Of a stretch of DNA of 64,000 nucleotides, positions 24,315-33,551 are shown one piece after another. Source of the DNA: Robiginitomaculum sp. (lineage in GTDB: Bacteria > Pseudomonadota > Alphaproteobacteria > Caulobacterales > Maricaulaceae); the NCBI GenBank assembly GCA_021776525.1, contig JAJFFT010000004.1, positions 780,499 through 844,498 on the forward strand, in the 5' to 3' direction. Made by a program: the position numbers and the translations under genes. The stretch's first letter is position 1. Every line of letters starts with the position of its first letter. Under the pieces are notes generated by a model that saw only the letters and a program-made list of their open reading frames with translations, was not told the origin of the DNA and ran no database searches.

Positions 24315-26365
24315 TCCTGTTCAAACAGATAGAGCAATTGGCGCAAAGCCGCGCCGTGCTTGCCGACCAGATCAGGATCATTTTGAGCAATCAGGCGTGC
24401 CTGCGCGTTGGCAACTTCCAACAACTCTGTATCGCTCTCCAGCCGGGCAAAACGATTGCGCGGCAGGCCGCTCTGGCGCATGCCCAGCAAATCGCCCATG
24501 CCCCGCAATTTCCAGTCGGTTTCTGCAATCAAAAAACCATCATCGGTGCTGCGCAGTGTTTCCAGACGCTTGCGCGCAGTTTCGCTCAACGGGGACTGGT
24601 ACAGCAACAGGCAAGATGATGGTCGAGCCGAACGGCCCACACGGCCGCGCAACTGGTGCAATTGCGCCAGACCAAAACGCTCGGCCTGTTCGATCACCAT
24701 AACGCTGGCTTCGGGAACATCCATGCCGACCTCGACCACCGTTGTGGCCACCAAAATCTGTATGTCACCGTTCTTAAAGGCCAGCGAAAGAGCTTCCTTG
24801 TCCTTGGCGGGCATGCGTCCGTGGATCAGCCCTATACTGTCCCCAAAGCGTGCTTTGAGATCATTATAGCGGTCCTCGGCGGCGGCCAAATCGATCTTGT
24901 CGCTTTCCTCGACCAGCGGACACACCCAGTATCCACGCCCGCCATCATGGATCAATTGCCCAAGGCGGGTGATGACGTCTTCCAGTCGGGCCAACGGGAT
25001 CACCCGGGTTATCACGGGTTTGCGCCCCGGTGGTTTCTCGTCCAGTTTCGACAGATCCATATCGCCATATACCGCCAGCGCCAGCGTGCGCGGGATGGGT
25101 GTTGCGGTCATCACCAGCAAATCAGGCCGGGCTCCTTTGGCACTGAGCCGCAGCCGGTCCGAAACCCCGAAACGGTGCTGTTCGTCAATGATCACCAGCG
25201 CCAGATTGTGAAATTCAACACCTTCCTGAAACAGCGCATGTGTCCCGCAGACCACATCGGTCTCGCCGCTTTTAAGGCGGGCCAAAATATCTGCACGACC
25301 TGCACCCTTATCGCGCCCGGTCAGCACGTCCAACGTCATGTCCGCGCCTTTGAGCAGCGGTGCCAAGGATAGTGTGTGCTGGCGCGCCAATATCTCGGTG
25401 GGGGCCATAATGGCGCACTGTCCACCGGCTTCAACGGCGCGGGCCGCCGCCAGCGCCGCCACAAAGGTTTTACCGGACCCGACATCGCCCTGCAGCAGGC
25501 GCATCATGCGTTCTGGCACCGCCATATCGGCTTCTATTTCGGCAAAGACGCGGGACTGTGCACCGGTTGGGGCAAAAGGGGCTGTGTCCAATATGGCCTG
25601 CACTTTGCGGCCATTACCGGTTAAGGCCATGCCCAGCACGGCGCGGCGGTGGGCCCGCACCAGTGCCAGTGCCAATTGCCGTGACAACAACTCATCATAG
25701 GCGAGGCGACAGCGGACCGGGCTTTGGTCTTCCAGCACGTGCAGATCAGTGGGGTGGTGCAGGGCCACAAGGGCTTCGCGCCATGCGGGCCAATGCCGCT
25801 TTTCCATCAGGCCGGGATCAATCCATTCTTCCAACTCTGGCGCGCGCTCCAATGCGCCGGTAATGGCTTTGCGCAGGGTTTTGGCGGCCAGCCCTTGGGT
25901 CATAGGGTAAACCGGCTCGATGGCGGGTATGTCACCGCTTTGCGATAATGGGACAATATAGTCCGGGTGCAGCATTTGGATTTCGCCGCTAAAACGTTCC
26001 ACTTTACCGCTGACGATACGTCTTTCGCCCGGCGGTAATTGCCGCATCAGATAATCCGGGCGACCGTGAAACCAAGCCAGAGTCAAAAAACCACTGTCGT
26101 CAAAACACCGCACCCGATAAGGCAGGCCGCGCCGCGGCGGCGGGTTATGGGCTTCGACTTCGACATCAAAGCTGGCAATCTGGCCATCTACGGCCTGCGT
26201 AATGGGCGGCCGCGAACGCCGGTCAATCATGCTGACCGGCATCATGCACAACAGATCAAAAACGTGGTTGGCACCAAGCTTTTCCAAGCTTTGTGCAACC
26301 TTGGGGCCAACGCCAGCCAAAACATTGGTATCAGCAAAGAGTGGAAAGAGGATCTGTGGGCGCAT
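24284..26365 (-). CDS. recG: ATP-dependent DNA helicase RecG
   Basis: 693 residues, full length for RecG. The wedge/OB domain covers about 1-230 with GVGPKVAQSLEKLGANHVFDLL at the start; Walker A is GDVGSGKTFVAALA near 292-305, motif II IIDEQHRFGV, motif III TATPIPRTLAL, and motif VI QLRGRVGRS. The TRG-like segment with RLETLRSTDDGFLIAE.D..LRG.GDLLG is near the C terminus. RecG regresses stalled replication forks and processes branched recombination intermediates. It is the usual alphaproteobacterial neighbour of sdhE-mfd, but two exported-protein genes lie between them here. Confidence 0.97.
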   Translation of the reverse strand: MRPQILFPLFADTNVLAGVGPKVAQSLEKLGANHVFDLLCMMPVSMIDRRSRPPITQAVDGQIASFDVEVEAHNPPPRRGLPYRVRCFDDSGFLTLAWFHGRPDYLMRQLPPGERRIVSGKVERFSGEIQMLHPDYIVPLSQSGDIPAIEPVYPMTQGLAAKTLRKAITGALERAPELEEWIDPGLMEKRHWPAWREALVALHHPTDLHVLEDQSPVRCRLAYDELLSRQLALALVRAHRRAVLGMALTGNGRKVQAILDTAPFAPTGAQSRVFAEIEADMAVPERMMRLLQGDVGSGKTFVAALAAARAVEAGGQCAIMAPTEILARQHTLSLAPLLKGADMTLDVLTGRDKGAGRADILARLKSGETDVVCGTHALFQEGVEFHNLALVIIDEQHRFGVSDRLRLSAKGARPDLLVMTATPIPRTLALAVYGDMDLSKLDEKPPGRKPVITRVIPLARLEDVITRLGQLIHDGGRGYWVCPLVEESDKIDLAAAEDRYNDLKARFGDSIGLIHGRMPAKDKEALSLAFKNGDIQILVATTVVEVGMDVPEASVMVIEQAERFGLAQLHQLRGRVGRSARPSSCLLLYQSPLSETARKRLETLRSTDDGFLIAETDWKLRGMGDLLGMRQSGLPRNRFARLESDTELLEVANAQARLIAQNDPDLVGKHGAALRQLLYLFEQDQAVRLLSSG

Positions 26366-26412
26366 AAGCCTTTATAAGGCGAAAACGGGGCCTTGGGCCA
26401 CTGTTTTTGCGT

Positions 26413-27246
26413 TCAAAATGTGCGCAGCAGTTTGATCCGCAAGGAGACTTGCTCTGGACTGCCAAAGCGGCTTTTGGTTAGAGGGCTTTTTTTGGCCATG
26501 CCGCGCAACAACCCGAAATTCAGACTGGAGCCAAAGCGCCAATGATTGCCCAAATCATGCTCGAAGATCGCGCCAATGGCGCTCTCATAAAGGCTGGCTT
26601 TGGTTTGAAAGGGGCGCAATCCTGTGGCTACGGCCTGATCGGGCGTAACGCCAAAATAGGTCTGCAAATGCTGTGCTGATCCCCATTTCAAGCGCACATA
26701 AGGCACTAGCCGGGCTTGCCGGCTCAGCTCCATCGTATAGCCGGTTTCCAGATTGAATGTCTGGCCGTGCGTGACGCCGGATATATCGGTAAAAAACTCA
26801 CCGGACATATAGATTTTATAAAGCGAGGCTCCGATAAACAGCCCGCCATCAATGCGCGTATCGATCTTACCCAAACCGGCAAGCAGATCAGGCAGATTTG
26901 AAATGCGCCGTCCCTGTACACCGCGGATCAACGCCCCGGCGCGCCACAACCGGTTATTTGCCGCAATGACGCCCAACGTGCCGTTTTCAAAGAAAAACGT
27001 GCTTTTCCACGAAAGTTTCAGGTCCAGATCCAGATCCAGCGCATAGGCGTCGGCACCTGCAAATTCTGGTACAAGAGCAAACCCCGCACCGTAACGGCCA
27101 TGCCAGCTATTGTTCTTCTCGCCAAGGTCCAGTTCCGCCGCTTCGATGTATACGGGCGGTCCGGTGGGCGCAGAACGCACATCATAAGCCAGAGCCAGTG
27201 TCGGCGTAAGGACGGCCAAAGCGCAAATAAGGCATTTTACAAACAC
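26413..27246 (-). CDS. MipA/OmpV-family outer membrane protein
   Basis: 277 residues with a signal peptide ending near ...LALA. The rest is an alternating strand pattern consistent with a beta barrel that ends in a phenylalanine (LLRTF), the outer-membrane insertion signal. GAGFALVPEFAGADAYALDLDLDL at the start and SLYESAIGAIFEHDLGNHWRFGSSL near the end match the MipA/OmpV family, whose members act as scaffold for murein enzymes or as outer-membrane channels. The EEP-family gene lies three bases upstream, so both share a transcript. Confidence 0.82.
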   Translation of the reverse strand: MFVKCLICALAVLTPTLALAYDVRSAPTGPPVYIEAAELDLGEKNNSWHGRYGAGFALVPEFAGADAYALDLDLDLKLSWKSTFFFENGTLGVIAANNRLWRAGALIRGVQGRRISNLPDLLAGLGKIDTRIDGGLFIGASLYKIYMSGEFFTDISGVTHGQTFNLETGYTMELSRQARLVPYVRLKWGSAQHLQTYFGVTPDQAVATGLRPFQTKASLYESAIGAIFEHDLGNHWRFGSSLNFGLLRGMAKKSPLTKSRFGSPEQVSLRIKLLRTF

Positions 27247-27249
27247 GGC

Positions 27250-28257
27250 TTATTGGTCCGCTTTCTTAGTGGAACCCAGGGCATAATGCACTTCATAGCC
27301 GTCATGATCTGACAAATCCCGACCGTCCAGTTGTTCACGAAAATTACGTTCGATAAACACCGGGCGCAGCAGGGTAGCACTGCCGGAGCGGTAAAACTGC
27401 TTGTCATCTGTCAGATAGAGCACTTCGGAGGGCAATGTCTCGCCGCCCAATACACAATTCATGCCTGTGGTTAAACAGGTCTCCGCCGCATCCAGAGCGT
27501 TTATTTCTTCGCGAAAATACTGATACCGCACCGGTAATTTAGTGTTGAAATCCCCGGCCAGGATCAGGGGGGCGTCCATGTTGGTGGTGCGGCTGAGGAA
27601 TTTGGCCAAAATATCCGTTTGTTTCTGGTGGGCCCGCAAACGCACAGCGCCCGGTGCCTTGGCTGAACGGTTCGAGTTGAAATGCGAGGTTACCAGATTG
27701 ATCGGCGTATCCATGCCCGGAATGCTGATCTCGGTCATCACGATGGCTTTGTTGGCCAGACAGTCCAAACCGGCGCAGGCCTTGCCGCCAAATGTAGTGA
27801 ATACTGGGTTTTTGATCTCATAATCACTGAGAATAATCAGGCCGCTGCCCATAAATTTTTGTGGCTTCAGGCGCTTGGTATAAGACCGCCCGCCTTCGAC
27901 GCCCCAGGATGTACCTCGCGCTAACTTGCCGGTTTTGCGGCCTGGCCCGCGGACAACGTATTTATACCCACTTTGTTCAATGATCACATCGCAGCGTGAA
28001 CCAAAAGCCTCTTGCAGGACCACAATATCGGGTTGGGTGCCCTGGGCGCGGCGTTCTTTGAGAATTTGCGCAATACGGTTCAACCGTGAGGTTTTGTGCC
28101 GCTTTACAGGGCTGGGCAGTGCATTGATATTATAGGTCAGGATGCGCAGGGTCTGTGGCATAACTGTGGGCGCGCTTAACGCCGCCGAAGGCACCAGCAC
28201 CAGAGGGGCAAGGGCAAACAACAGTTTGCACCAGCGTATGGAGAAACGAGCGTACAT
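27250..28257 (-). CDS. Exported endonuclease/exonuclease/phosphatase-family protein
   Basis: About 335 residues from the second of two adjacent ATGs (28257; 28260 also possible), with GGAAG upstream. Signal peptide MYARF...LVPSAALSA. The DNase-I/sphingomyelinase fold is shown by LRILTYNINALP near the start, IVVLQEAF with the catalytic Glu, the His of VTSHFNSN, ILAGDFNTKL with Asp-x-Asn, and the final SDHDGYEV with the Asp-His pair. Substrates in this family include phospholipids, inositol phosphates and DNA; an exported member near an outer-membrane protein could be a phosphodiesterase of phospholipids. Substrate not determined. Confidence 0.85.
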   Translation of the reverse strand: MYARFSIRWCKLLFALAPLVLVPSAALSAPTVMPQTLRILTYNINALPSPVKRHKTSRLNRIAQILKERRAQGTQPDIVVLQEAFGSRCDVIIEQSGYKYVVRGPGRKTGKLARGTSWGVEGGRSYTKRLKPQKFMGSGLIILSDYEIKNPVFTTFGGKACAGLDCLANKAIVMTEISIPGMDTPINLVTSHFNSNRSAKAPGAVRLRAHQKQTDILAKFLSRTTNMDAPLILAGDFNTKLPVRYQYFREEINALDAAETCLTTGMNCVLGGETLPSEVLYLTDDKQFYRSGSATLLRPVFIERNFREQLDGRDLSDHDGYEVHYALGSTKKADQ

Positions 28258-28380
28258 CATGACTTCCAAAGGTGAGGCATCATTCCTGACTTGAGTTAAA
28301 ACTTCAAGAGAGTCACAGTGAAACAGAATGACAACATTTAGTCATTTGATTTGCGCGAAATTAGGCTTATAGCGTGCGCC

Positions 28381-28659
28381 ATGGATATTCGAAAAAAACG
28401 TATGTTGTTCAGATCCTGGCACCGTGGCTTTAAGGAAATGGACTTGATTCTGGGCAGTTTTGCGGATCGTCGGCTGGAAAGTCTTGGACCGGAAGAACTT
28501 GACCAGTTTGAGGCCATTCTTGATGCAGAAGATACCCCCCTTTATCAATGGATTACGGGCAAGGACGCCATGCCCGACGTTTTTAACACACCAATTATGA
28601 CAGAAATATGTGATTTTGCGCCTTTGGCGGAAATTCTTCGCAAAGGGCGGAGCGGCTAG
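28381..28659 (+). CDS. sdhE: Succinate dehydrogenase flavinylation factor SdhE
   Basis: 92 residues from the ATG at 28381; an open frame reaches 28351 but the conserved start is RKKRMLFRSWHRGFKEMD. R15-G16-x-x-E19 is the RGxxE motif that docks on the flavoprotein subunit and promotes covalent FAD attachment. YQWITG and the C-terminal acidic residues are also typical. The mfd gene starts two bases after its stop, the common alphaproteobacterial order. No Shine-Dalgarno sequence is evident, so the transcript may be leaderless or start weakly. Confidence 0.93.
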   Translation: MDIRKKRMLFRSWHRGFKEMDLILGSFADRRLESLGPEELDQFEAILDAEDTPLYQWITGKDAMPDVFNTPIMTEICDFAPLAEILRKGRSG

Positions 28660-28661
28660 GC

Positions 28662-31600
28662 ATGAGCGAACAGATCGGCGATCTGGCGCAGGTTTTGGTG
28701 CAAATTGCCAAGGCACCGGGGCGTCTGAACATTGGCAGCGCCCCAGAGGGGTATGATGCCTTGCTGTTTTGCGATGCGGCGCGGGTACGCGGTGACTTGA
28801 GTGTTTTTGTGGCGCGTGATGATGCGCGTGCGGCATCGTTTGCCAGCGCCTGCGGGTTTTATGCCCCTGATATTGAACTGTTGCGCTTGCCGGCATGGGA
28901 TTGTCTGCCTTATGACCGGGTTTCACCCGCGCCGGATTTGGCGGCAACACGCGCCGGTGCCTTGTGGGCACTGGTTCAGGATGAACAGCCCGCAGCGCGG
29001 ATGTTGATCACCACCATCAATGCCCTGACCCAGCGTGTGCCGCCGCGCGACGCATTGCGCGATGCGGGGTTTGTGGCGCACACCAGCGCCCGCATCGGTA
29101 TGGATGCCCTGACGTCGCATTTGCAAATCAATGGCTATGCCCGTGCTGGAACCGTGATGGAACCGGGTGATTATGCGGTACGGGGCGGGGTGGTTGATGT
29201 ATTTCCGCCGGGGCAGGTCGAGCCCGTACGGCTGGACTTTTTTGGTGATACCCTGGAAAGCGTGCGCAGTTTTGACCCGCAAAGCCAGCGGTCAACGCAG
29301 ACACTCAAAACCGTCACATTGGCCCCGGTCAGCGAGGTTTTGTTGACCCCGGATACTATTTCCAGATTTCGGTCCGGTTTTGTGCGCGAATTTGGCCCGG
29401 CGCAGAATGATGCTCTTTATGATGCTGTCAGCGCCGGTGCGCGCCCGCAAGGGGTCGAGCATTGGCTGCCTTTGTTTTATGAAAACACCCAGAGTGTCTT
29501 TGATTATCTGGGTGCGGCACCTTTGTTTGTGCTGGACCATCTGGCCAGCGAATCCCTGTCAGAACGTATGGACATGGTGGCGGATTATTATGCCAGCCGT
29601 CAGGACAGCGCCGCGCAAGTTTCGTCCGCTTCTTTTGCGGCACCGGCCTATCGGGCCTTGAAACCCGATGCGTTATACTTGGACGAGGCGCAGTTTGAAG
29701 CCAGTGTAAAACCTTTGGATGTGCGCCAGTTCTCTCCCTTCGCCGTGCCGCCGGGCGCGGGTGTGGTGGATGCAGGGGGTAAAACCGGGCGGGTTTTTAC
29801 GGCCGAACGATCAACGTCCAACACAAATGTTTATGATGCGGTACGCGGGCATCTAAATACCCTGCGCAGTGCGGGCAAAAAAGTGTTGATTGCCGGTTGG
29901 TCAACCGGCTCAGCGGAGCGTACTGCCGGTGTTTTGGAAGACCATGGTGTCACGGGCATCAAGGCTATTGAGGTTTTTTCAGAATTTGGCGCTTTGCCTG
30001 CAAAGGCCATAGGCAGAGCCGTTTTGCCGCTGGATCACGGTTTTGAAACCGGCGATTTTGCGGTTATAGCCGAACAGGACATTCTTGGTGATCGTCTGGC
30101 CCATGCGCGCCGTAAAAAACGCGCCGCCAATTTTATTGCCGAAGTGGCCAGTCTGCACACCGATGATCTGGTGGTTCATGTGGATCATGGGATTAGCCGC
30201 TTTGCGGGCTTGAAAACCCTCGACATTGGTGAAGCCCCTCATGATTGCCTGGAACTGCATTATGCGGGCGGTGACAAGCTGTTTCTTCCCGTAGAAAATA
30301 TTGAGCTGTTATCGCGCTATGGATCGGAATCGGCTAATGCGACGCTGGATAAGCTGGGCGGTGCAGCCTGGCAGGCGCGCAAGGCCAAGGCGAAAAAACG
30401 TCTGCGCGATATGGCGGGTGAACTGATCAATATTGCTGCGGCTCGTGAAATGCGTACTGCGGATGTGATCACCCCGCCGCAAGGCGCGTGGGATGAATTT
30501 TGTGCGCGTTTCCCGTTTGTCGAAACCGAAGATCAGCTATCCTCTATTGCTGATGTGCTGGCTGATTTGGGCAAGGGCCGCCCTATGGATCGGCTGATTT
30601 GCGGTGATGTGGGCTTTGGCAAGACCGAGATTGCCTTGCGTGCCGCCTTTGTGGTGGCCATGACCGGGCGTCAGGTGGCCGTGGTCGCACCGACCACCTT
30701 GTTGGCGCGCCAGCATTATAAAACATTCAAAGACCGCTTTGCCGGCTGGCCAGTGAAAATCCGGCGTTTATCGCGACTTGTGCCCGCCAAAGAGGCCAAA
30801 GCCACCCGCGAAGGTCTGGCATCGGGGCAGGCCGATATTGTCATTGGCACCCACGCGCTTTTGGGCAAGCAGATCAAGTTTCGTGATCTGGCCCTGATGA
30901 TCATTGATGAAGAACAGCATTTCGGGGTGCGCCACAAAGAACAATTAAAAGCCTTGCGCGCCGATGTGCACGTGCTCACCCTGACGGCAACGCCAATCCC
31001 GCGCACCTTGCAAATGGCACTTTCTGGCATACGCGAGCTGTCGCTGATTGCCACGCCGCCGGTGGATCGTCTGGCGGTGCGTACCTATGTCGCCCCGTTT
31101 GACACGGTCACGGTACGTGAAGCCCTGTTGCGCGAGCGGTTTCGGGGTGGGCAAAGCTTTTTCGTGGTGCCGCGTATTTTAGACCTTGATGAGATCGAGC
31201 AGTTTTTGCGCGATAGCGTCCCCGAAGTTAGCTATATTGTCGCCCATGGCCGCATGACCCCGGCCGAGCTGGAAGACATTATGACTGCCTTTTATGAAGG
31301 CCGTTATGATGTGCTGCTCTCGACCACGATTATTGAATCCGGCCTGGATATTCCCACCGCCAATACCCTGATTGTGCATCGTGCTGACCGTTTTGGCCTG
31401 TCGCAATTATACCAGCTGCGCGGCCGCGTGGGGCGCTCTAAAGTGCGGGGATATGCGTACCTCACCATCCCTGCGAAATTCAAAATCACCAAAACTGCCG
31501 AGGCGCGCCTCAAAGTGCTTTCGTCGCTGGATACGCTGGGTGCAGGCTTTACGTTGGCTAGCCATGATCTGGATTTGCGCGGCGGCGGTAATTTGCTGGG

Positions 31601-32156
31601 TGAAGAGCAGTCGGGCCAGATCCGCGATGTCGGTGTCGAGCTTTATCAATCCATGCTGGAAGAAGCCGTCGCCGAAATGAAGACCGGCACCATTGAAAGT
31701 AATTCCGAATGGACGCCGCAGATCAATACCGGGGTTAGTGTCTTGATCCCTGAGCATTATGTGCCGGACCTTGATGTGCGTCTGCAATTATATCGCCGCC
31801 TTGCCGGGGCCGACAGTCACGAGGAACGCGAAGCCTTTGCCGCCGAGCTGATTGACCGGTTTGGACCTTTGCCCGAAGAGGCCCAGCATTTGCTGAGCGT
31901 GATGCAAATCAAGGCGTTGTGCAAAAAGGCTGGGATCGAAAAGGCCGATGCCGGTCCCAAGGGCGTTGTGCTGACATTCCGGGGGGCGGCTTTCGCCAAT
32001 CCGCTGGGGCTTGTCGAATTGATGGGCCGACCGGGCAATGCCTATAAGTTGCGCCCCGACCAGAAACTGGTCATGCGCGGCAATTGGCCCCAGCCCGTAC
32101 AGCGCTTGCGCGGTGTAGCCATGGCGGCGCGCGAAATTGCCGCTTTGGTGGATTGA
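28662..32156 (+). CDS. mfd: Transcription-repair coupling factor Mfd
   Basis: 1164 residues, full length. The UvrB-like N-terminal region (about 1-340) includes LPAWDCLPYDRVSP and GDYAVRGGVVDVFPPG; the RNA-polymerase-interacting domain lies near 485-560 (VHVDHGISRFAGL). The translocase has Walker A GDVGFGKTEIALRAA near 646-660, DEEQHFGV, TATPIPRTLQMAL, ESGLDIPTANT and QLRGRVGRS, and the C-terminal TRCF domain starts near 1000 with INTGVSVLIPEHYVPD. Mfd displaces stalled RNA polymerase at DNA lesions and recruits UvrA. It is coupled to sdhE upstream. A perfect 8-bp inverted repeat follows the stop. Confidence 0.97.
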   Translation: MSEQIGDLAQVLVQIAKAPGRLNIGSAPEGYDALLFCDAARVRGDLSVFVARDDARAASFASACGFYAPDIELLRLPAWDCLPYDRVSPAPDLAATRAGALWALVQDEQPAARMLITTINALTQRVPPRDALRDAGFVAHTSARIGMDALTSHLQINGYARAGTVMEPGDYAVRGGVVDVFPPGQVEPVRLDFFGDTLESVRSFDPQSQRSTQTLKTVTLAPVSEVLLTPDTISRFRSGFVREFGPAQNDALYDAVSAGARPQGVEHWLPLFYENTQSVFDYLGAAPLFVLDHLASESLSERMDMVADYYASRQDSAAQVSSASFAAPAYRALKPDALYLDEAQFEASVKPLDVRQFSPFAVPPGAGVVDAGGKTGRVFTAERSTSNTNVYDAVRGHLNTLRSAGKKVLIAGWSTGSAERTAGVLEDHGVTGIKAIEVFSEFGALPAKAIGRAVLPLDHGFETGDFAVIAEQDILGDRLAHARRKKRAANFIAEVASLHTDDLVVHVDHGISRFAGLKTLDIGEAPHDCLELHYAGGDKLFLPVENIELLSRYGSESANATLDKLGGAAWQARKAKAKKRLRDMAGELINIAAAREMRTADVITPPQGAWDEFCARFPFVETEDQLSSIADVLADLGKGRPMDRLICGDVGFGKTEIALRAAFVVAMTGRQVAVVAPTTLLARQHYKTFKDRFAGWPVKIRRLSRLVPAKEAKATREGLASGQADIVIGTHALLGKQIKFRDLALMIIDEEQHFGVRHKEQLKALRADVHVLTLTATPIPRTLQMALSGIRELSLIATPPVDRLAVRTYVAPFDTVTVREALLRERFRGGQSFFVVPRILDLDEIEQFLRDSVPEVSYIVAHGRMTPAELEDIMTAFYEGRYDVLLSTTIIESGLDIPTANTLIVHRADRFGLSQLYQLRGRVGRSKVRGYAYLTIPAKFKITKTAEARLKVLSSLDTLGAGFTLASHDLDLRGGGNLLGEEQSGQIRDVGVELYQSMLEEAVAEMKTGTIESNSEWTPQINTGVSVLIPEHYVPDLDVRLQLYRRLAGADSHEEREAFAAELIDRFGPLPEEAQHLLSVMQIKALCKKAGIEKADAGPKGVVLTFRGAAFANPLGLVELMGRPGNAYKLRPDQKLVMRGNWPQPVQRLRGVAMAAREIAALVD

Positions 32157-32164
32157 TTTGCGCG

Positions 32165-32194
32165 CATTGTCCTAGACAGGCGCAACGGACAATG
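32165..32194. promoter_or_regulatory. CATTGTCC inverted repeat after mfd
   Basis: CATTGTCC (32165-32172) and GGACAATG (32187-32194) are perfect 8-bp arms around a 14-base spacer, eight bases after the mfd stop and upstream of the palindrome before the nitronate monooxygenase gene. No T-run follows, so an intrinsic terminator is unlikely; a second operator or an RNA hairpin is possible. Confidence 0.35.
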
Positions 32195-32203
32195 TGACGA
32201 TAG

Positions 32204-32216
32204 TGAACAGTGTTCA
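32204..32216. promoter_or_regulatory. TGAAC-N3-GTTCA palindrome, putative repressor operator (site 2)
   Basis: TGAACAGTGTTCA has the same arms as the site at 12815-12827 and also ends exactly 22 bases before its downstream start codon. A repressor bound here would overlap the promoter or leader of the nitronate monooxygenase gene. The regulator itself is not in the window. Confidence 0.55.
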
Positions 32217-32238
32217 AAATGTCTAAGGAGTGCCCGCT

Positions 32239-33201
32239 TTGTCATTACCACCTATTCTCAAGGACCGTTTGCGCCTGCCATTGATCGGCTCGCCAATGTT
32301 TATTCTTTCTGGCCCGGAACTGGTCATTGCCCAATGCAAAGCCGGTATCGTCGGCGCATTCCCGTCTTTGAATGCGCGGCCCATTGAACAGCTGGATGAC
32401 TGGCTGGTGCAAATTAAAGAAGAACTGGCAGCCTATGATGCCGCCAATCCCGATGCGCCTTCGGCCCCTTTTGCTGTAAACCAGATTGTGCATCGCTCAA
32501 ATGCCCGGCTCGAAGAAGATGTGGCCTTGTGCGTCAAGCACCAAGTGCCAATTGTCATCACGTCTTTGGGGGCGCGGCCAGAGGTGTTTGAGGCGGCTCA
32601 TTCCTATGGTGGAATATGCCTGCACGACATTATCAACAACCGTTTTGCCCATAAAGCCATCGAGAAGGGGGCCGATGGCCTGATCGCGGTGGCTGCCGGG
32701 GCCGGGGGGCATGCGGGTCCTTATTCGCCGTTTGCACTCATACAGGAAATTCGCGACTGGTTTGACGGCCCACTTTTGCTGTCTGGCTCTATCTCCACCG
32801 GAGATGCCATATTAGCTGCTTTGGCCATGGGGGCTGATCTGGCCTATGCCGGGTCGTTGTTTATCGCCACAAAGGAAGCCCGCGCCCAACAAGAGTACAA
32901 GCAGATGGTGGTCGACAGCAGCGCCGCAGACATTGTCAATTCATCCTTGTTTACGGGTATTCATGGCAATTATTTGGCGCCCTCCATTCGGGCCGCCGGG
33001 TTGGACCCGGACAACCTGCCCGAGGCCGACCCTTCATCCATGAACTTTGGTTCTGGCGGCTCGTCCGATGCCAAGGCCTGGCGCGACATCTGGGGATGCG
33101 GCCAGGGTATTGGTGCTATCCATGACTTGCCATCGACGGCCGAACTGGTGGCGCGCCTAAGCGAGCAGTTTGCCACTGCCAAAGCGCGGATTTGCGCCTA
33201 A
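32239..33201 (+). CDS. Nitronate monooxygenase (2-nitropropane dioxygenase family)
   Basis: 320 residues from a TTG start at 32239; the ribosome site AAGGAG (32225-32230) overlaps the alternative GTG at 32230 and is correctly spaced only for the TTG. An FMN TIM barrel: LPLIGSPMFILSGPELV at the start, then GADGLIAVAAGAGGHAGPYSP near 145-165 with the active-site His, and LLSGSISTGDAILAALAMGADLAYAGS, the FMN phosphate site. Such enzymes oxidise alkyl nitronates or act as enoyl reductase-like FMN proteins; many family members have unknown substrates. Possibly controlled together with the aldehyde dehydrogenase cluster through the shared palindrome. Confidence 0.87.
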   Translation: MSLPPILKDRLRLPLIGSPMFILSGPELVIAQCKAGIVGAFPSLNARPIEQLDDWLVQIKEELAAYDAANPDAPSAPFAVNQIVHRSNARLEEDVALCVKHQVPIVITSLGARPEVFEAAHSYGGICLHDIINNRFAHKAIEKGADGLIAVAAGAGGHAGPYSPFALIQEIRDWFDGPLLLSGSISTGDAILAALAMGADLAYAGSLFIATKEARAQQEYKQMVVDSSAADIVNSSLFTGIHGNYLAPSIRAAGLDPDNLPEADPSSMNFGSGGSSDAKAWRDIWGCGQGIGAIHDLPSTAELVARLSEQFATAKARICA

Positions 33202-33434
33202 GCATCCAGCATGATTGTCAGCTCATCAAGTAACGCAATACGGTGAAGCTTCAACTCTTTCATGGTTTCGCGGCTGCGATCTGTTCCGCGCGATTCGATT
33301 CGATGAATACGGCGGTTCAGATCGTGGTATTCATCGAATAACTTAGAAAAGTGTGGGTTGCCGGTTTTCAGCTCATGGATGAGATCAGTTTTTTCCGGGA
33401 ATTTCTGGGCCAGTTCGTGCTGAACGTGTGACAT
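33198..33434 (-). CDS. YdcH-family (DUF465) small protein
   Basis: 78 residues, almost wholly helical. FSKLFDEYHDLNRRIHRIESRG and MKELKLHRIALLDELTIML match the DUF465/YdcH pattern, which forms a short helical hairpin. Function is unknown. It ends by overlapping the nitronate monooxygenase stop by four bases on the other strand. Confidence 0.88.
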   Translation of the reverse strand: MSHVQHELAQKFPEKTDLIHELKTGNPHFSKLFDEYHDLNRRIHRIESRGTDRSRETMKELKLHRIALLDELTIMLDA

Positions 33435-33551
33435 GCGTTTCCTCCTCTATGCATGGCAAGACACTACCGCACCTGATCCATGTATGGCATGCGGCAAAAT
33501 CACTCTTGACGACTGTTGCTTTATGTCTCTTAGGCTATGTTTTGGCTGTGG

